Positions 8,064-16,694 of a DNA stretch of 45,313 nucleotides are shown here, piece by piece. The stretch covers positions 1 to 45,313 of the forward strand of contig NZ_SMRT01000034.1 of assembly GCF_004354045.1 (NCBI RefSeq), given 5' to 3'. The notes below the pieces were generated by a model. That model was not told the DNA's origin and searched no databases. It saw only the letters and a program-made list of their open reading frames with translations. The position numbers were made by a program, and so were the translations under genes. The stretch comes from Paenibacillus piri. GTDB lineage: Bacteria; Bacillota; Bacilli; Paenibacillales; NBRC-103111. Numbering within the stretch: the stretch's first letter is position 1; every line of letters begins with the position of its first letter.

Positions 8064-8515
8064 TTAAAATTTTTCAGGAAACTGTTTGACAATGCCATCT
8101 GTCAGGATGTCCACAAAATGAATCATCCGCCTGATTGCCCGCTTTGGCAGCCGCTACAATTTTCCCTGCGATCAGAATATGCTCTCTCAGAAGATCGGCC
8201 AGCTTATTGCCGGCGGCTTCCCCATAATAAGGCTTGATCACATTGCCTATGTCCTGCTGGTTCCGCAAAAGCCGGTCCAATACGTCCTTCTGATCTTGAC
8301 GATTAGATATGGCGCTGACAATTATAGCTTCTTGTCCATATCGTATGGTCGATCCACACCTTCTGCATATCGACTTTCAGCTGCACCATTTTGGGACTTA
8401 GGCAAGCCAAATCCTTCTTTTCGACCACCTTCGCTTGCACGGATACTACTGCCGACGTCATGCTAAAAACGAGCGCCAAGGTTAACAGCAGCGCCAGCAG
8501 CCACTTGTTTTTCAC
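8064..8515 (-). pseudogene. Decayed secreted-protein gene, probably of a Bacillota family often mislabelled acetylglutamate kinase
   Basis: Three frames together resemble one small exported protein. The first (8515 down to about 8315) has a signal peptide (KWLLALLLTLALVFSMTSAV) and ends after WIDHTIWTRSY. A frameshift then moves the sequence into IIVSAISNRQDQKDVLDRLL and RNQQDIGNVIKPYYGEAAGN. After NQADD another shift or internal deletion leads to HFVDILTDGIVKQFPEKF and TAA at 8064-8066. I recall this architecture from a Paenibacillus/Bacillus secreted family misannotated as acetylglutamate kinase; that recollection needs a search. The middle region is missing, so the gene is probably dead. 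Confidence 0.65.
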
Positions 8516-8678
8516 ATTTATCTGCTCCTCTGTACGTTTGGAATAAACTGGCGGTTTTATTATGCTTGAAATATCCGATTTTATACAGATGATTATTTAC
8601 GGCGTTCCGCCATTCTGCGAAACCATGCATAGATCGGGGCCCAAGATTTGTACGACATGGTTTAATCGCATCATTCTT

Positions 8679-8710
8679 ACAAAAATAAGACCCCCGATCA
8701 GTAACGGGGG
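8679..8710 (-). terminator. Rho-independent terminator after ymaF
   Basis: CCCCCG and CGGGGG flank TTACTGAT; on the minus strand the stem is followed by TCTTATTTTTG. It lies 21 bases beyond the ymaF stop. Confidence 0.8.
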
Positions 8711-8730
8711 TTGTTTTGTTGCATGATCTT

Positions 8731-9114
8731 TTATTTTTCATTACTGGTCTGCCCTCGATACATATGCGAATGAGGTGTACTTCCACTCACCGTTGTTGTT
8801 CCTTCAAAGTAATGAATGTGCCCACCACCGGGAAGCGGGACTGCTGGACCGGTCTCTCCTCGAATAATATGACTGTGCTGAGCATTAAACGAAGTTACTG
8901 TTGCGTATCTATGAACATGTTGCACCCCGCTGGGAGCCGGTTCGGTCGTTCCTGCATAATCGTGGCGGTGGCCGACATCAAATGAGGTAATACCCGCAAA
9001 TTCATGTACATGGACGGGCCTTCCATTCCATGAGGTGATAAATAATTTGTGGGAATGTAAAGAATCGTGATCATTCCCGTTATCGACAACAAATCCTGTA
9101 ATCGGAATTTCCAT
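8731..9114 (-). CDS. ymaF: YmaF-family histidine-rich protein
   Basis: Small protein (127 aa) made of repeated His-x-His units about 14-22 residues apart: HSHKLF, HVHEFAGITSF, HRHDYAGTT, HVHRYATVTSF, HSHIIRGET, HIHYFEGTT and HSHMYRGQT. This arrangement matches Bacillus subtilis YmaF, whose function is not established; clustered histidines suggest metal binding, which is inference. The ATG at 9112-9114 follows AAGGAAGGGGAAC at good spacing. An upstream frame to 9249 lacks His repeats and is probably not translated. Monocistronic, with its own terminator. Confidence 0.85.
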   Translation of the reverse strand: MEIPITGFVVDNGNDHDSLHSHKLFITSWNGRPVHVHEFAGITSFDVGHRHDYAGTTEPAPSGVQHVHRYATVTSFNAQHSHIIRGETGPAVPLPGGGHIHYFEGTTTVSGSTPHSHMYRGQTSNEK

Positions 9115-9384
9115 TACTGTTCCCCTTCCTTGAGTTTGCTTTATTGTATGTCGGGTATATACGATGGGAGCAAGGTCCGTTTGGAAATATTCTATTGCTC
9201 GCATTTCGGCGGTTTTTTCATTTTCACATCCGTAAGAGCACGGTTCCATTGTAACAGGGAAGCTTTGCTTGCATGACCAGCATTCAGCAAATCTTTAGAT
9301 GTCCCTTGTCATGGTTCATTTCCTGCATTTTCGCATTGAATAAAAAGCGGTCTCCGTTGTATGGTGAATTAAGGAGGCGATTCA

Positions 9385-9873
9385 ATGTTTCGTAAAATGT
9401 TACGTACCCATAAATGGAAAAGGCTGCGGATCCGTATTTGGGAGAAAAGGCTTCTTTCTCAATTGACGCTTATTTCTCATCGTTTGTCGCCTGCTATACA
9501 ATGCTCGCTTCATCTTTCATGGGGCCCCTTCTATGGCGGTTCGGTTATTTTGGACCGAACATGTAAAAAAGCTAAAATTTATATACAAATCCCTTATGAC
9601 CGATATACCACCTCAGACGAACAACAAGTGATGTTCCGATATCGAATCACTGCAAATGCGCTGCCCTATTTTATTTTCTTTCATGAATGCTTCCATCTCA
9701 TCGATGTTTTGTCTTATTTACAGCACAATGAAGGAAAAGGCCTTGAAACGTATCAAGCCACTATGAAGAGTACGGTTCGAGCGTCCAACCATTATCGATC
9801 CATTCATGTTGAACAATGTGCAGATGATTTTGCTTATCAACAATATATGGATCTATGTGAAAAGGCAGGTTAA
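9385..9873 (+). CDS. Small HExxH zincin-like protein, possibly ImmA/IrrE-related
   Basis: A 162-aa protein with a strong AAGGAGG site 8 bases before ATG. The motif FFHECFHLID near residue 100 is a zinc-protease HExxH. About 40 residues later comes HVEQCADDFAYQQY, resembling the E..A..FA third-ligand helix of ImmA/IrrE (DUF955) peptidases. The N-terminus is basic (MFRKMLRTHKWKRLRIRIWE) and there is no DNA-binding domain. ImmA/IrrE proteins usually cleave a partner repressor, but no HTH gene lies next to it. Family placement is tentative. Confidence 0.6.
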   Translation: MFRKMLRTHKWKRLRIRIWEKRLLSQLTLISHRLSPAIQCSLHLSWGPFYGGSVILDRTCKKAKIYIQIPYDRYTTSDEQQVMFRYRITANALPYFIFFHECFHLIDVLSYLQHNEGKGLETYQATMKSTVRASNHYRSIHVEQCADDFAYQQYMDLCEKAG

Positions 9874-9963
9874 ACCGACTGTCTTTTGCGGGCGGTGTAA
9901 CGTTCTAATTATTTTTGCCATTGAATATGGATTACAGTTGACTTCTATTATTCGGAGGGAACA

Positions 9964-10788
9964 ATGGAAAGCGTCATTTCGGTGAAGAACGTTTGGCTGC
10001 GCTACGGTTCACGCCACGATTGGATACTTCGGGAAATCAATCTTGCCGTTTACGAAGGCGAATGGGTTACGATCGTGGGCGGGAACGGTTCCGGCAAATC
10101 AACGTTAGTTCGGTTGTTTAACGGCCTTCTCAAGCCTTCATTGGGAGATGTCACCGTTTATGGAAAGACGACAAGCGACGTTCGGAATCTGATGACGATT
10201 CGCCAACATGTCGGGATGGTGTTCCAAAACGCGGATAATCAGATTGTGGGCGTCACCGTCCAGGAAGACACAATCTTCGGTTTATATAATATAGGTGTTG
10301 CTCAGGAACAAGCTGAACACCGCTGCCGCGATGTTTTACAAAGGCTTGGGCTCTATGAGATAAAAGACCATCCTCCCCATCTTCTATCGGGTGGCGAAAA
10401 ACAAAAGCTGGCGATTGCCGGAGTTTTGGCGATGGAGCCAAAAGTGATTGTTTTTGACGAGTGCACTTCAATGCTCGATAGCAAAAGCGCGAAAGAAGTT
10501 CATAAGATCATGTCGGATCTGCACAACTGCGGGTTCACGATTATCCAGGTGACCAACGAGATTGAAGAGATATTCACAGCCGATCGTCTTGTGGTCATGC
10601 GGAAAGGGACCATCCGGTTCGATGGAACGCCTCGCGAAGCGGTAGACAATCCGGCTGTTTTTAAAGACTCTGCGCTGCCCCCTCTATTTTCAGTTCGAAT
10701 ACATAACCTTCTCTACGCGAGCCGAAACCTCCATTTACCAACTGCGATAGAACGTGAATTGGCGGATCCATTATGGAAATTTGTTTAG
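9964..10788 (+). CDS. ECF-type transporter ATPase 1 with His-to-Asn switch
   Basis: First ATPase (274 aa) of an energy-coupling-factor transporter. Walker A is GGNGSGKST, the Q-loop is MVFQNADNQIVG as in EcfA proteins, the signature is LSGGEKQ and Walker B is VIVFDE. Two positions deviate: the D-loop is CTSMLD, and the switch region reads IIQVTNEIEE where EcfA proteins normally have THD. The gamma-phosphate-sensing His is thus replaced by Asn, suggesting one degenerate ATP site in the heterodimer. ATG follows CGGAGGGAACA. Its 3' end overlaps the next gene by 16 bases. Confidence 0.85.
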   Translation: MESVISVKNVWLRYGSRHDWILREINLAVYEGEWVTIVGGNGSGKSTLVRLFNGLLKPSLGDVTVYGKTTSDVRNLMTIRQHVGMVFQNADNQIVGVTVQEDTIFGLYNIGVAQEQAEHRCRDVLQRLGLYEIKDHPPHLLSGGEKQKLAIAGVLAMEPKVIVFDECTSMLDSKSAKEVHKIMSDLHNCGFTIIQVTNEIEEIFTADRLVVMRKGTIRFDGTPREAVDNPAVFKDSALPPLFSVRIHNLLYASRNLHLPTAIERELADPLWKFV

Positions 10789-11627
10789 AGAACTTAAGCT
10801 GCATACTTGCGAACGGAACTCCTTTTCATAAAAAGGCCATCGACCGAATTTCAATAAACATTCCGAACGGGCAGTTCGTTGCGATCATGGGTCCGGCCGG
10901 GAGCGGAAAAACGACGTTGGCGCAGGCGATTGGAGGCCTGATCGTCCCCGACTCCGGCGATCTGCGGATCGGGCGTTATCGAATAAATAATAAAGCTTCT
11001 CGCCGGCACCTGTGGAAAATGGTTGGATTTTTGTTCCAGTTCCCTGAGCACCAAGTGTTCGAGGATACCGTTTTCAAACATATCGCTGCCGGGCTGAATC
11101 GATCCGGCATGAGGCCGGAGTTGATGGCCGAACGGGTGCAACAAGCCATGGAAGCGGCAGGGTTATGCTATGCGAAGTTGAAAGACCGTTCACCTTTTCA
11201 GGTCAGCGGCGGGGAATTACGACGGGTTGCCCTGGCAGCAATATTGGCTTCGGAACCAAGTATTCTCATACTTGATGAACCGACAGCCGGCCTTGACGGC
11301 TGCGAACGGGACAGGATCTTATCGTTCATAAAGCGGATTCATGAGGACAAAAGAATAACAGTTCTGTACATCACTCACCGGCTCGAGGAAGCACTCGAGT
11401 ACTCGGACCGCATCTTGGTATTAGACCACGGGAAATTGTTTGCGGATTTTCACCCTGGCGAAATTCGCGCCAACTGGCATAGATTGGAACATATCGGTTT
11501 TGTGAAAACGCCCTTGCTTCGTTATTTGGATTGGCTCGAGAAGCGGTTCGCCGACAGCCTGCCCGCGAATATTTATAAGGAAGATCAATTGGTGTCGTTC
11601 ATCGTCAGTATCATAAGGGGGAACTAG
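10773..11627 (+). CDS. ECF-type transporter ATPase 2
   Basis: Second ATPase (284 aa) of the same module. Motifs are canonical: Walker A GPAGSGKTT, Q-loop FLFQFPEHQVFEDTV (the EcfA2-type Q-FPEHQ), signature QVSGGELRR, Walker B ILILDEP, D-loop TAGLD and switch ITHR with an intact His. It should pair with the preceding ATPase so that one composite site keeps a normal switch. The start lies inside the previous gene (16-base overlap), indicating coupled translation. The EcfT gene follows after 4 bases. Confidence 0.87.
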   Translation: MEICLENLSCILANGTPFHKKAIDRISINIPNGQFVAIMGPAGSGKTTLAQAIGGLIVPDSGDLRIGRYRINNKASRRHLWKMVGFLFQFPEHQVFEDTVFKHIAAGLNRSGMRPELMAERVQQAMEAAGLCYAKLKDRSPFQVSGGELRRVALAAILASEPSILILDEPTAGLDGCERDRILSFIKRIHEDKRITVLYITHRLEEALEYSDRILVLDHGKLFADFHPGEIRANWHRLEHIGFVKTPLLRYLDWLEKRFADSLPANIYKEDQLVSFIVSIIRGN

Positions 11628-11631
11628 CGGC

Positions 11632-12447
11632 GTGCAATGGTTTAGACTTCTGCCTATCGGGCGGTATATGGAGGCGCGCTCTTTTTTGCACGACTCCGAT
11701 CCTCGTTCAAAACTTATTTTTGCAGCTGTCTATTTGTCGTTGATCGCCTCCTCGAGCGATATAACCAGCCTATTTTTCTTTGGATTTGTTACTCTCGTCC
11801 TTGTCTTCGTATCAAGAGTGCCGTTTGCTTATTTGTGGCACGGCCTGAGAGGGCTGCTGCCGCTTCTTCTCGCATTTGCTATTTACCACCTTTGGTTAAA
11901 CGATAATGGCGAAGTTTCCTGTTCTTGGGGAGGAATCGCCATCCACAATGAGGGCATAAAAAATGCGCTTATCGTTCCAAGTAAGCTTGTGTTTCTTATT
12001 ATTACAGCGGCAGTTCTCAGTTTGACGACCCCCCCGGCAAAATTGGCAGACGGTCTGGAAACGATTATGCGCCCGCTCAGCTTCATTCGGTTTCCTGTTC
12101 ATGAATTTGTGTTTATAGCCTCGGTAGCCTTCCGCTTTATTCCAATCTTTATCGACGAAGCGGATGCGATCCTGAAAGCGCAAAAAATAAGGAGTACAGG
12201 CATTGAAGGAAGCTTCGTTCGGATAAAAATACATTTACTTTCCCAGCTTCTCTTCGCTTTGTTCGTTTCTGCATTTCGCCGCGCGGAACAATTGGCTCTC
12301 GCCATGGACGCCCGTTGTTACATCGCTGAAAATCGCATGCGAACAAGTCGTTTGCGCTTTGGCTGGCGTGATTGGATTGTTATCATTTCCGCACTGATCC
12401 TGCTCTTGATTCCGTATTTCGAACATTTCCGGGCCATATCCAATTAA
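11632..12447 (+). CDS. ecfT: ECF transporter transmembrane subunit EcfT
   Basis: Integral membrane coupling subunit (271 aa, CbiQ/EcfT family) joining the two ATPases to the substrate-capturing S component. There are about six hydrophobic segments. Two cytoplasmic motifs near the C-terminal half, KAQKIRSTG and AMDARCY, correspond to the paired AxR/ARG coupling motifs of EcfT, although the Gly of the second is Cys. The start is GTG with GGGGGAAC upstream, 4 bases after the second ATPase stop. Substrate specificity resides in the S component. Confidence 0.85.
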   Translation: MQWFRLLPIGRYMEARSFLHDSDPRSKLIFAAVYLSLIASSSDITSLFFFGFVTLVLVFVSRVPFAYLWHGLRGLLPLLLAFAIYHLWLNDNGEVSCSWGGIAIHNEGIKNALIVPSKLVFLIITAAVLSLTTPPAKLADGLETIMRPLSFIRFPVHEFVFIASVAFRFIPIFIDEADAILKAQKIRSTGIEGSFVRIKIHLLSQLLFALFVSAFRRAEQLALAMDARCYIAENRMRTSRLRFGWRDWIVIISALILLLIPYFEHFRAISN

Positions 12448-12466
12448 AAGGGGCTGTTTTCAGTCG

Positions 12467-13050
12467 ATGAACCAATTGAAAAATTACTGGTTAATACCTG
12501 TATGCGAAGAAGCTTCGTTGATTAACACGCGTTTTCGCACAGCCGAATTTGCAACCAGAAAAATGACAATTACCGCATTTCTTGCAGCTCTGGCTGCCAT
12601 TTTTCAATCAATGGGAGGATTGCTGCCAGGGATAGGCTTCTTGATTAGTCCTTTCGCCACGGCCCCCGTTGTGTTATGCTGTGTCCTTTCTTTCCGTTCA
12701 GGTTTAACCGCATATTTGCTTGCTATTTTATTGCTCTTTTTTATCCAACCGGGAGAACTTATCGTATTCCCTTTCACAACAGGACTATTAGCGCTCGGAA
12801 TTGGCGGAGCGTTTGTATATTCAAAAACTCGACTATCGGCTGTGATGGCGGGATCGTTGTTTTTATGGGTGGGAATCTTCTTGTTGCTCTACATTTTCGC
12901 TTTCCCGTCCTGGGCCCTGCGTTTTCTTCAACGTTCAACATAAGTACAATCGCGATGGTCTTCTGCTTCTGTTTTTTCTATAGCTGGCTATGGGTTGATT
13001 TAAGCAGGTGGTTCATCCATAAAATAAGCAAAGTAATCGATATATTATAA
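12467..13050 (+). pseudogene. ECF S component-like membrane protein (MptD-like), broken by a 1-base frameshift
   Basis: The first frame encodes a hydrophobic protein whose start (MTITAFLAALAAIFQSMGGL then LPGIGFLISPFATAPVVL) resembles small membrane S components; I recall an MptD-type family with this pattern. It goes off after YIFAFP near 12910 and stops at 12943. The neighbouring frame continues naturally with VLGPAFSSTFNISTIAMVF and SWLWVDLSRWFIHKISKVID to TAA at 13048-13050. One missing base in TTCCCGTCC explains both, giving 194 aa originally. Its place after ATPases and EcfT supports an S component. The substrate is unknown. The lesion may be real or a sequencing error. Confidence 0.6.
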
Positions 13051-13201
13051 GGATCCCCATAGGCTTGGTTATTGGCCGGGAAACATGGGATATGTTGTTC
13101 CTGTGTAAGGCGATGCCTGGGAGCCAGTTACCCCGTGTAATAATAAACAATTCGAATCATACTCTTATAAAAGAAAACAATAAAAAGGAGGGTAAAGTTA
13201 A

Positions 13202-14626
13202 TTGATAAAAGTTAAAGTCAGTTTGCGGCCCATTGTTAGTAAGCTAAATTTACCCACTGTTTTGAAAACAGCTATACTTCCGGGTGACTCAATCGAAAGA
13301 TTATTTATTGCAACCCAGGTAGGAGAGATTTTTTACATAGGAAACGGAGTTATTGGGACTTTTTTAGATATTCGCTCACGAATCTTAAAACTAGGTGTCT
13401 CCAGTGGCGGATATGATGAACGGGGATTGTTAGGGCTAGCATTTCATCCCGAATTTAATAATAATGGTCTTTTTTATCTTCATTATTCAGTAGCTGGAAC
13501 CCAGGGTCCAGGTGCTCTTCCAGGTGCTTTTGAATCTTTTAAGCCTAACCCGTGTGATGCTGGAACCTTAAACCTAAAGTGGATAAATAGAGAAATTCAA
13601 TATGATCATATTGATACTGTTGAAGAATGGATTCTGCAATCGAATGGCCAACCTCAAAAACGGCGGACATTACTTAATATAAGAAGACCATTTTTAAATC
13701 ATAATGGTGTAAATAGCTTAAACTTTTCACCTGAAACAGGAAAACTTGTTTTGACAACCGGTGATGGCGGTTCAGGCTATGATCCATTTAATTTAAGCCA
13801 AAATGATATGGAAATAGCAGGTAAAATAATCGAAATTGATGTCGTTAAGAATACATTTATCGATAATCCGCCCGTAGTTACACGTTTTAATGAGCTGCCC
13901 GCACCTATTCAGGAAACGCTTACGGTAATTGCCAAAGGAGTTCGCAATATACCGGGCATTTCATTTCAAAGGTTTTATAATCAGTATATCAAATACGTAG
14001 GAAATGTCGGACAGGATCTCGTAGAGTCGATTTTTTCATTTGTTCATTATAAACCAATACCGGTTACTCAGCTTATTCAAGCATCTTTAATGGAATCCGA
14101 ACCTGACCAAGAAGGCTTTATTAACTTTGGCTGGCGAGGGTGGGAAGGTGCTTTTCTTACTTCGTTTATAAAGGGCTGCTCCGCAAATCCGGCATTGAAT
14201 GAGAAAACAATCGCTTATTACGATGATGCGGTAAAAATTTCAGTGCGTCGCCTTCCGCCTCTCATTAGTTATTTTCATGAGGATCCCCGAGCCGATAAGT
14301 TTAGAGCAACTGCGCTCACAGGAGTCCAGACCTATATGGGGAATGGAATCCCCGGTTTAACGGGAAGTGTCGTGTTTACCGATCTTGCCCAAGGCGCAGA
14401 ATCTCAACCTTCGGTTAGAGGGGTTTTAGCTTATACCAGGGTAAGATCGGATTGCAAACTAAATGATTTTAGTGTTATTGAAACTGATTATAATTTTGGG
14501 TCACAATCAGCTTATTATGTTAGTTTGGGAACGAATCTGAATCAAACCAGACTATATTTAGGGGTTTATGGCTCTATGAAAGTGGCCGATTCTAACCAAG
14601 GTACTGTTTTTGAAATTGTTCCATGA
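13202..14626 (+). CDS. Glucose/sorbosone dehydrogenase-like beta-propeller protein
   Basis: A 474-aa protein of the PQQ-dependent soluble glucose/aldose dehydrogenase (GSDH) fold. Typical features are an early VGEIFYIGNG strand, GGYDERGLLGLAFHPEFNNN then GLFYLHYS, NHNGVNSLNFSPETGKLVLT then TGDGGSGYDP, and NFGWRGWEG. There is no evident signal peptide, unlike secreted homologues, so cofactor and substrate are uncertain. The start is TTG at 13202, 9 bases after AAGGAGGG. It is monocistronic, and the base composition is more AT-rich than the ECF genes upstream. PQQ dependence is not proven by sequence alone. Confidence 0.75.
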   Translation: MIKVKVSLRPIVSKLNLPTVLKTAILPGDSIERLFIATQVGEIFYIGNGVIGTFLDIRSRILKLGVSSGGYDERGLLGLAFHPEFNNNGLFYLHYSVAGTQGPGALPGAFESFKPNPCDAGTLNLKWINREIQYDHIDTVEEWILQSNGQPQKRRTLLNIRRPFLNHNGVNSLNFSPETGKLVLTTGDGGSGYDPFNLSQNDMEIAGKIIEIDVVKNTFIDNPPVVTRFNELPAPIQETLTVIAKGVRNIPGISFQRFYNQYIKYVGNVGQDLVESIFSFVHYKPIPVTQLIQASLMESEPDQEGFINFGWRGWEGAFLTSFIKGCSANPALNEKTIAYYDDAVKISVRRLPPLISYFHEDPRADKFRATALTGVQTYMGNGIPGLTGSVVFTDLAQGAESQPSVRGVLAYTRVRSDCKLNDFSVIETDYNFGSQSAYYVSLGTNLNQTRLYLGVYGSMKVADSNQGTVFEIVP

Positions 14627-14807
14627 TTCGTTTGCCTTCTAGAATCATTCGTGTATCATACTTTGAAGTGCAGGCACAGGTTTTCCGGTCAAACTGTTTT
14701 CAAGCAAGCATGTCGATAAACCGCGGCATTCTTAGTTGTCATCCATATTGTTACACATTTTATGACGTGATTTTTCATCCTTTTTAACAGGGCATAGATG
14801 TAATGGG

Positions 14808-15050
14808 TTATTTAATAGCTTGGTGCCATGTATCTTCGATATCTTTAAAATTATTAAATCCGATTTTTTTATAAAAACTTTTAGATTCAGGGGCGGATAT
14901 AAGGAACATCAATGTATCCTTTTCTAACTGTGGTTTTAAATACTCTACTAGTCCTTTGCCGATTCCCATTCCCTGGTACTCAGGGTCAACAGCAATATCG
15001 TTAATGTAACAATCAAAGCAAAAGTCTGTGAATGCTCTCAGGAAACCCAC
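14808..15050 (-). CDS. GNAT acetyltransferase, N-terminally shortened
   Basis: An 80-residue GNAT core: CYINDIAVDPEYQGMGIGKG carries the acetyl-CoA pyrophosphate-binding Q-x-x-G-x-G motif, followed by MFLISAPESKSFYKKIGFNN. The frame stays open upstream through WKYKVSAWHNGKLVGFLRAF to a stop near 15107 but has no ATG. The GTG at 15050 is the only start offered and lacks a clear ribosome binding site. Complete relatives are about 130 aa, so the N-terminal strand and helix are missing. The lost end abuts the block shared with 4.2 kb, suggesting truncation by rearrangement. Probably a pseudogene. Confidence 0.6.
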   Translation of the reverse strand: MGFLRAFTDFCFDCYINDIAVDPEYQGMGIGKGLVEYLKPQLEKDTLMFLISAPESKSFYKKIGFNNFKDIEDTWHQAIK

Positions 15051-15149
15051 TAGCTTCCCGTTATGCCAAGCGGATACTTTGTATTTCCATTTTGAACATA
15101 ACTGCCCGCAAGTTCAACGAGCTGCCAAAGTGGCGAATTTGTTCACGTG

Positions 15150-15171
15150 AAAAAACCGGCCTTGCGGCCGG
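15150..15171 (-). terminator. Rho-independent terminator of the MerR-AHSA1 operon
   Basis: On the minus strand CCGGCC-GCAA-GGCCGG is followed by TTTTTTCACG. It lies 34 bases after the stop of the second AHSA1 gene and is identical to the copy at 4394-4416. Confidence 0.88.
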
Positions 15172-15204
15172 CTGGCGATCTTGCTGAAAGTAATTATGGC
15201 TGCC

Positions 15205-15678
15205 TTAGACGGACCTCATCTTCTGCAGCTGCGCCCCAAGCCGGTCTAAGTTTTGTTCGTTGGCTTCCGGGGCATATTTTTTGACTGCGTTAAATTCAGA
15301 AGCAGTTTCGAAAAGCTGGCGCCAGGTAAGTCTGGTTTTGCCGCCAAGATCCTCAAAGATGGCCGTTAGCTGAAATCGAGGTGCAGAAATATGCCTCAAT
15401 ACGATCCGCTCAAGCCCGATTTCGACAAACTCGCTTTTGTTGGGGTAATCGACGCCATTCGGTCCATGCATCACAAACTGCCATGTCCCGCCCGGCCGTA
15501 AATCAAATTCGTGAAAAGTATTCTTAAAACCGTTCGGACCCCACCACTGCGCCAAATGATCCGGTTTTGTCCAAGCCTCAAAAATGAGTTCGCGGGGTGC
15601 GTCGAAAACACGCGAACCGATAAATTCGTACTCTTCCGCAGCGCTGGTATCGTTGTTTACTGCCTGGTTTTCTGTCAT
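15205..15678 (-). CDS. SRPBCC (AHSA1-type) protein
   Basis: START/Bet v1-like ligand-binding-fold protein of 157 aa. Typical AHSA1 features are SRVFDAPRELIFEAWTKPDH, LAQWWGPNGF, FDLRPGGTWQFVMHGPNG and a late TRLTWRQLF strand. The ligand is unknown. It follows the first AHSA1 gene by 29 bases in an operon headed by MerR. The C-terminal part, plus the following terminator, is the source of the decayed copy at 4.4 kb. Confidence 0.85.
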   Translation of the reverse strand: MTENQAVNNDTSAAEEYEFIGSRVFDAPRELIFEAWTKPDHLAQWWGPNGFKNTFHEFDLRPGGTWQFVMHGPNGVDYPNKSEFVEIGLERIVLRHISAPRFQLTAIFEDLGGKTRLTWRQLFETASEFNAVKKYAPEANEQNLDRLGAQLQKMRSV

Positions 15679-15707
15679 TCCAGTTCCTCCCTGTATGAAT
15701 AAAACGT

Positions 15708-16148
15708 TTAGATGTTCTCCAACTGCTTGCCCAGCTTGTCCAGCATCTCCTTGGTGCCGTGTTCGCGCTGAGCCGGTGTATCGTGGCCGTCCAGGAACAC
15801 GCCTTGTTCAGTGAAAATCAGCTTCGTACCGGCACCTTCCGGCTTGAACTCGACGGTCGTCACGGAAATCGACATCCGCGTCTTATCCATATCCAAAGTG
15901 TAAGTGTATACAATACGCTCATTCGGGACAATGTCTTGATAACGGGCATCGAAGGTAAATACCGGTCCGCCGGGAGGACCTCCTTGACTTCTTTCCTCAC
16001 CGCCGACACGGAAGTCCAATTCATCCGGTTTCGTAAACCATTGCTCTTTCAGCTTGGGGTCCGCCCAGCTGGCAAACACTCGCGCCGGCGAGGCTTTATA
16101 CACCCGTTCGATGACGAAGGTATTATGTACGGCAAATTGTTCGTTCAT
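15708..16148 (-). CDS. SRPBCC (AHSA1-type) protein
   Basis: A 146-aa AHSA1-domain protein: FVIERVYKASPARVFASWAD then PKLKEQWFTKPDELDFRVGG, RYQDIVPNERIVYTYTLDMD, and a C-terminal helix with EMLDKLGKQLENI. The ATG at 16146-16148 follows GGGAGCTGAAATTC. Sequence upstream in this frame belongs to the end of the MerR gene and is not part of the protein. Pairing of a small regulator with tandem AHSA1 genes is common in Bacillota. The operon probably responds to a small hydrophobic or toxic molecule, which is inference. Confidence 0.85.
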   Translation of the reverse strand: MNEQFAVHNTFVIERVYKASPARVFASWADPKLKEQWFTKPDELDFRVGGEERSQGGPPGGPVFTFDARYQDIVPNERIVYTYTLDMDKTRMSISVTTVEFKPEGAGTKLIFTEQGVFLDGHDTPAQREHGTKEMLDKLGKQLENI

Positions 16149-16153
16149 GAATT

Positions 16154-16651
16154 TCAGCTCCCTTGATTTGGATCGTAGGAATGTCCGTCTACGAGATCGC
16201 CCAGCAGATCCAGGTGGCGTTCCCACGTCATCCGACGTTCGATAATATATTTTTCATGACTCTTTTTCATCATTTCCAGCAATTTTGTAAAATCGTCTAC
16301 CGTCACGGGTTGTTTCAACTGCATCAGATTGAATACGTATTCCAATTCGGACAAAATATTTTGCTCCATCCGAATATTTTCTTTCAGACGGGCGATTTGC
16401 AGCGACACGATCTCCAGCGGGCTGAAGTGCCCGCCGGTTAATACGGACTTCACCTCATCCAGCGATAAACCGAGCTCTTTTAACGATAAAATTTGCTGCA
16501 GCCGCGACAGATCGGCTTCATTGTACAGCCTGTGTCCCGAATCGGAATGTGCCGAAGGCGAGAACAAACCGATTTGATCGTAAAACCGCAATGTTCGTAT
16601 CGTGAGTCCTGTAAGCTTAGCAAGCTCTCCCACTTTCCAATGCCGCTTCAT
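16154..16651 (-). CDS. MerR-family transcriptional regulator
   Basis: A 165-aa MerR regulator. The winged helix is WKVGELAKLTGLTIRTLRFY then DQIGLFSPSAHSDSGHRLYN, followed by a dimerisation coiled coil (LQQILSLKELGLSLDEVKSV) and a C-terminal effector domain about 60 residues long (DDFTKLLEMMKKSHEKYIIE). The ATG at 16649-16651 (MKRHWK) is 6 bases after AAGGGG; an ATG two codons upstream is too close. It is the first gene of the MerR-AHSA1-AHSA1 operon and its own promoter has the MerR geometry, so it probably autoregulates. Confidence 0.87.
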   Translation of the reverse strand: MKRHWKVGELAKLTGLTIRTLRFYDQIGLFSPSAHSDSGHRLYNEADLSRLQQILSLKELGLSLDEVKSVLTGGHFSPLEIVSLQIARLKENIRMEQNILSELEYVFNLMQLKQPVTVDDFTKLLEMMKKSHEKYIIERRMTWERHLDLLGDLVDGHSYDPNQGS

Positions 16652-16694
16652 AATCATCCCCTTTTTGCTGCGCCAGCTGTTTACCGTTATCTAT

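Noticed and set aside
8463..8786. 107-codon minus-strand ORF
   Set aside because: It spans the ymaF end, its terminator hairpin and the start of the decayed secreted-protein gene, so it is not a separate gene.
9874..9963. Riboswitch upstream of the ECF operon
   Set aside because: The 90-base leader shows no cobalamin, thiamine or other recognised riboswitch pattern; a simple promoter and ribosome binding site suffice.
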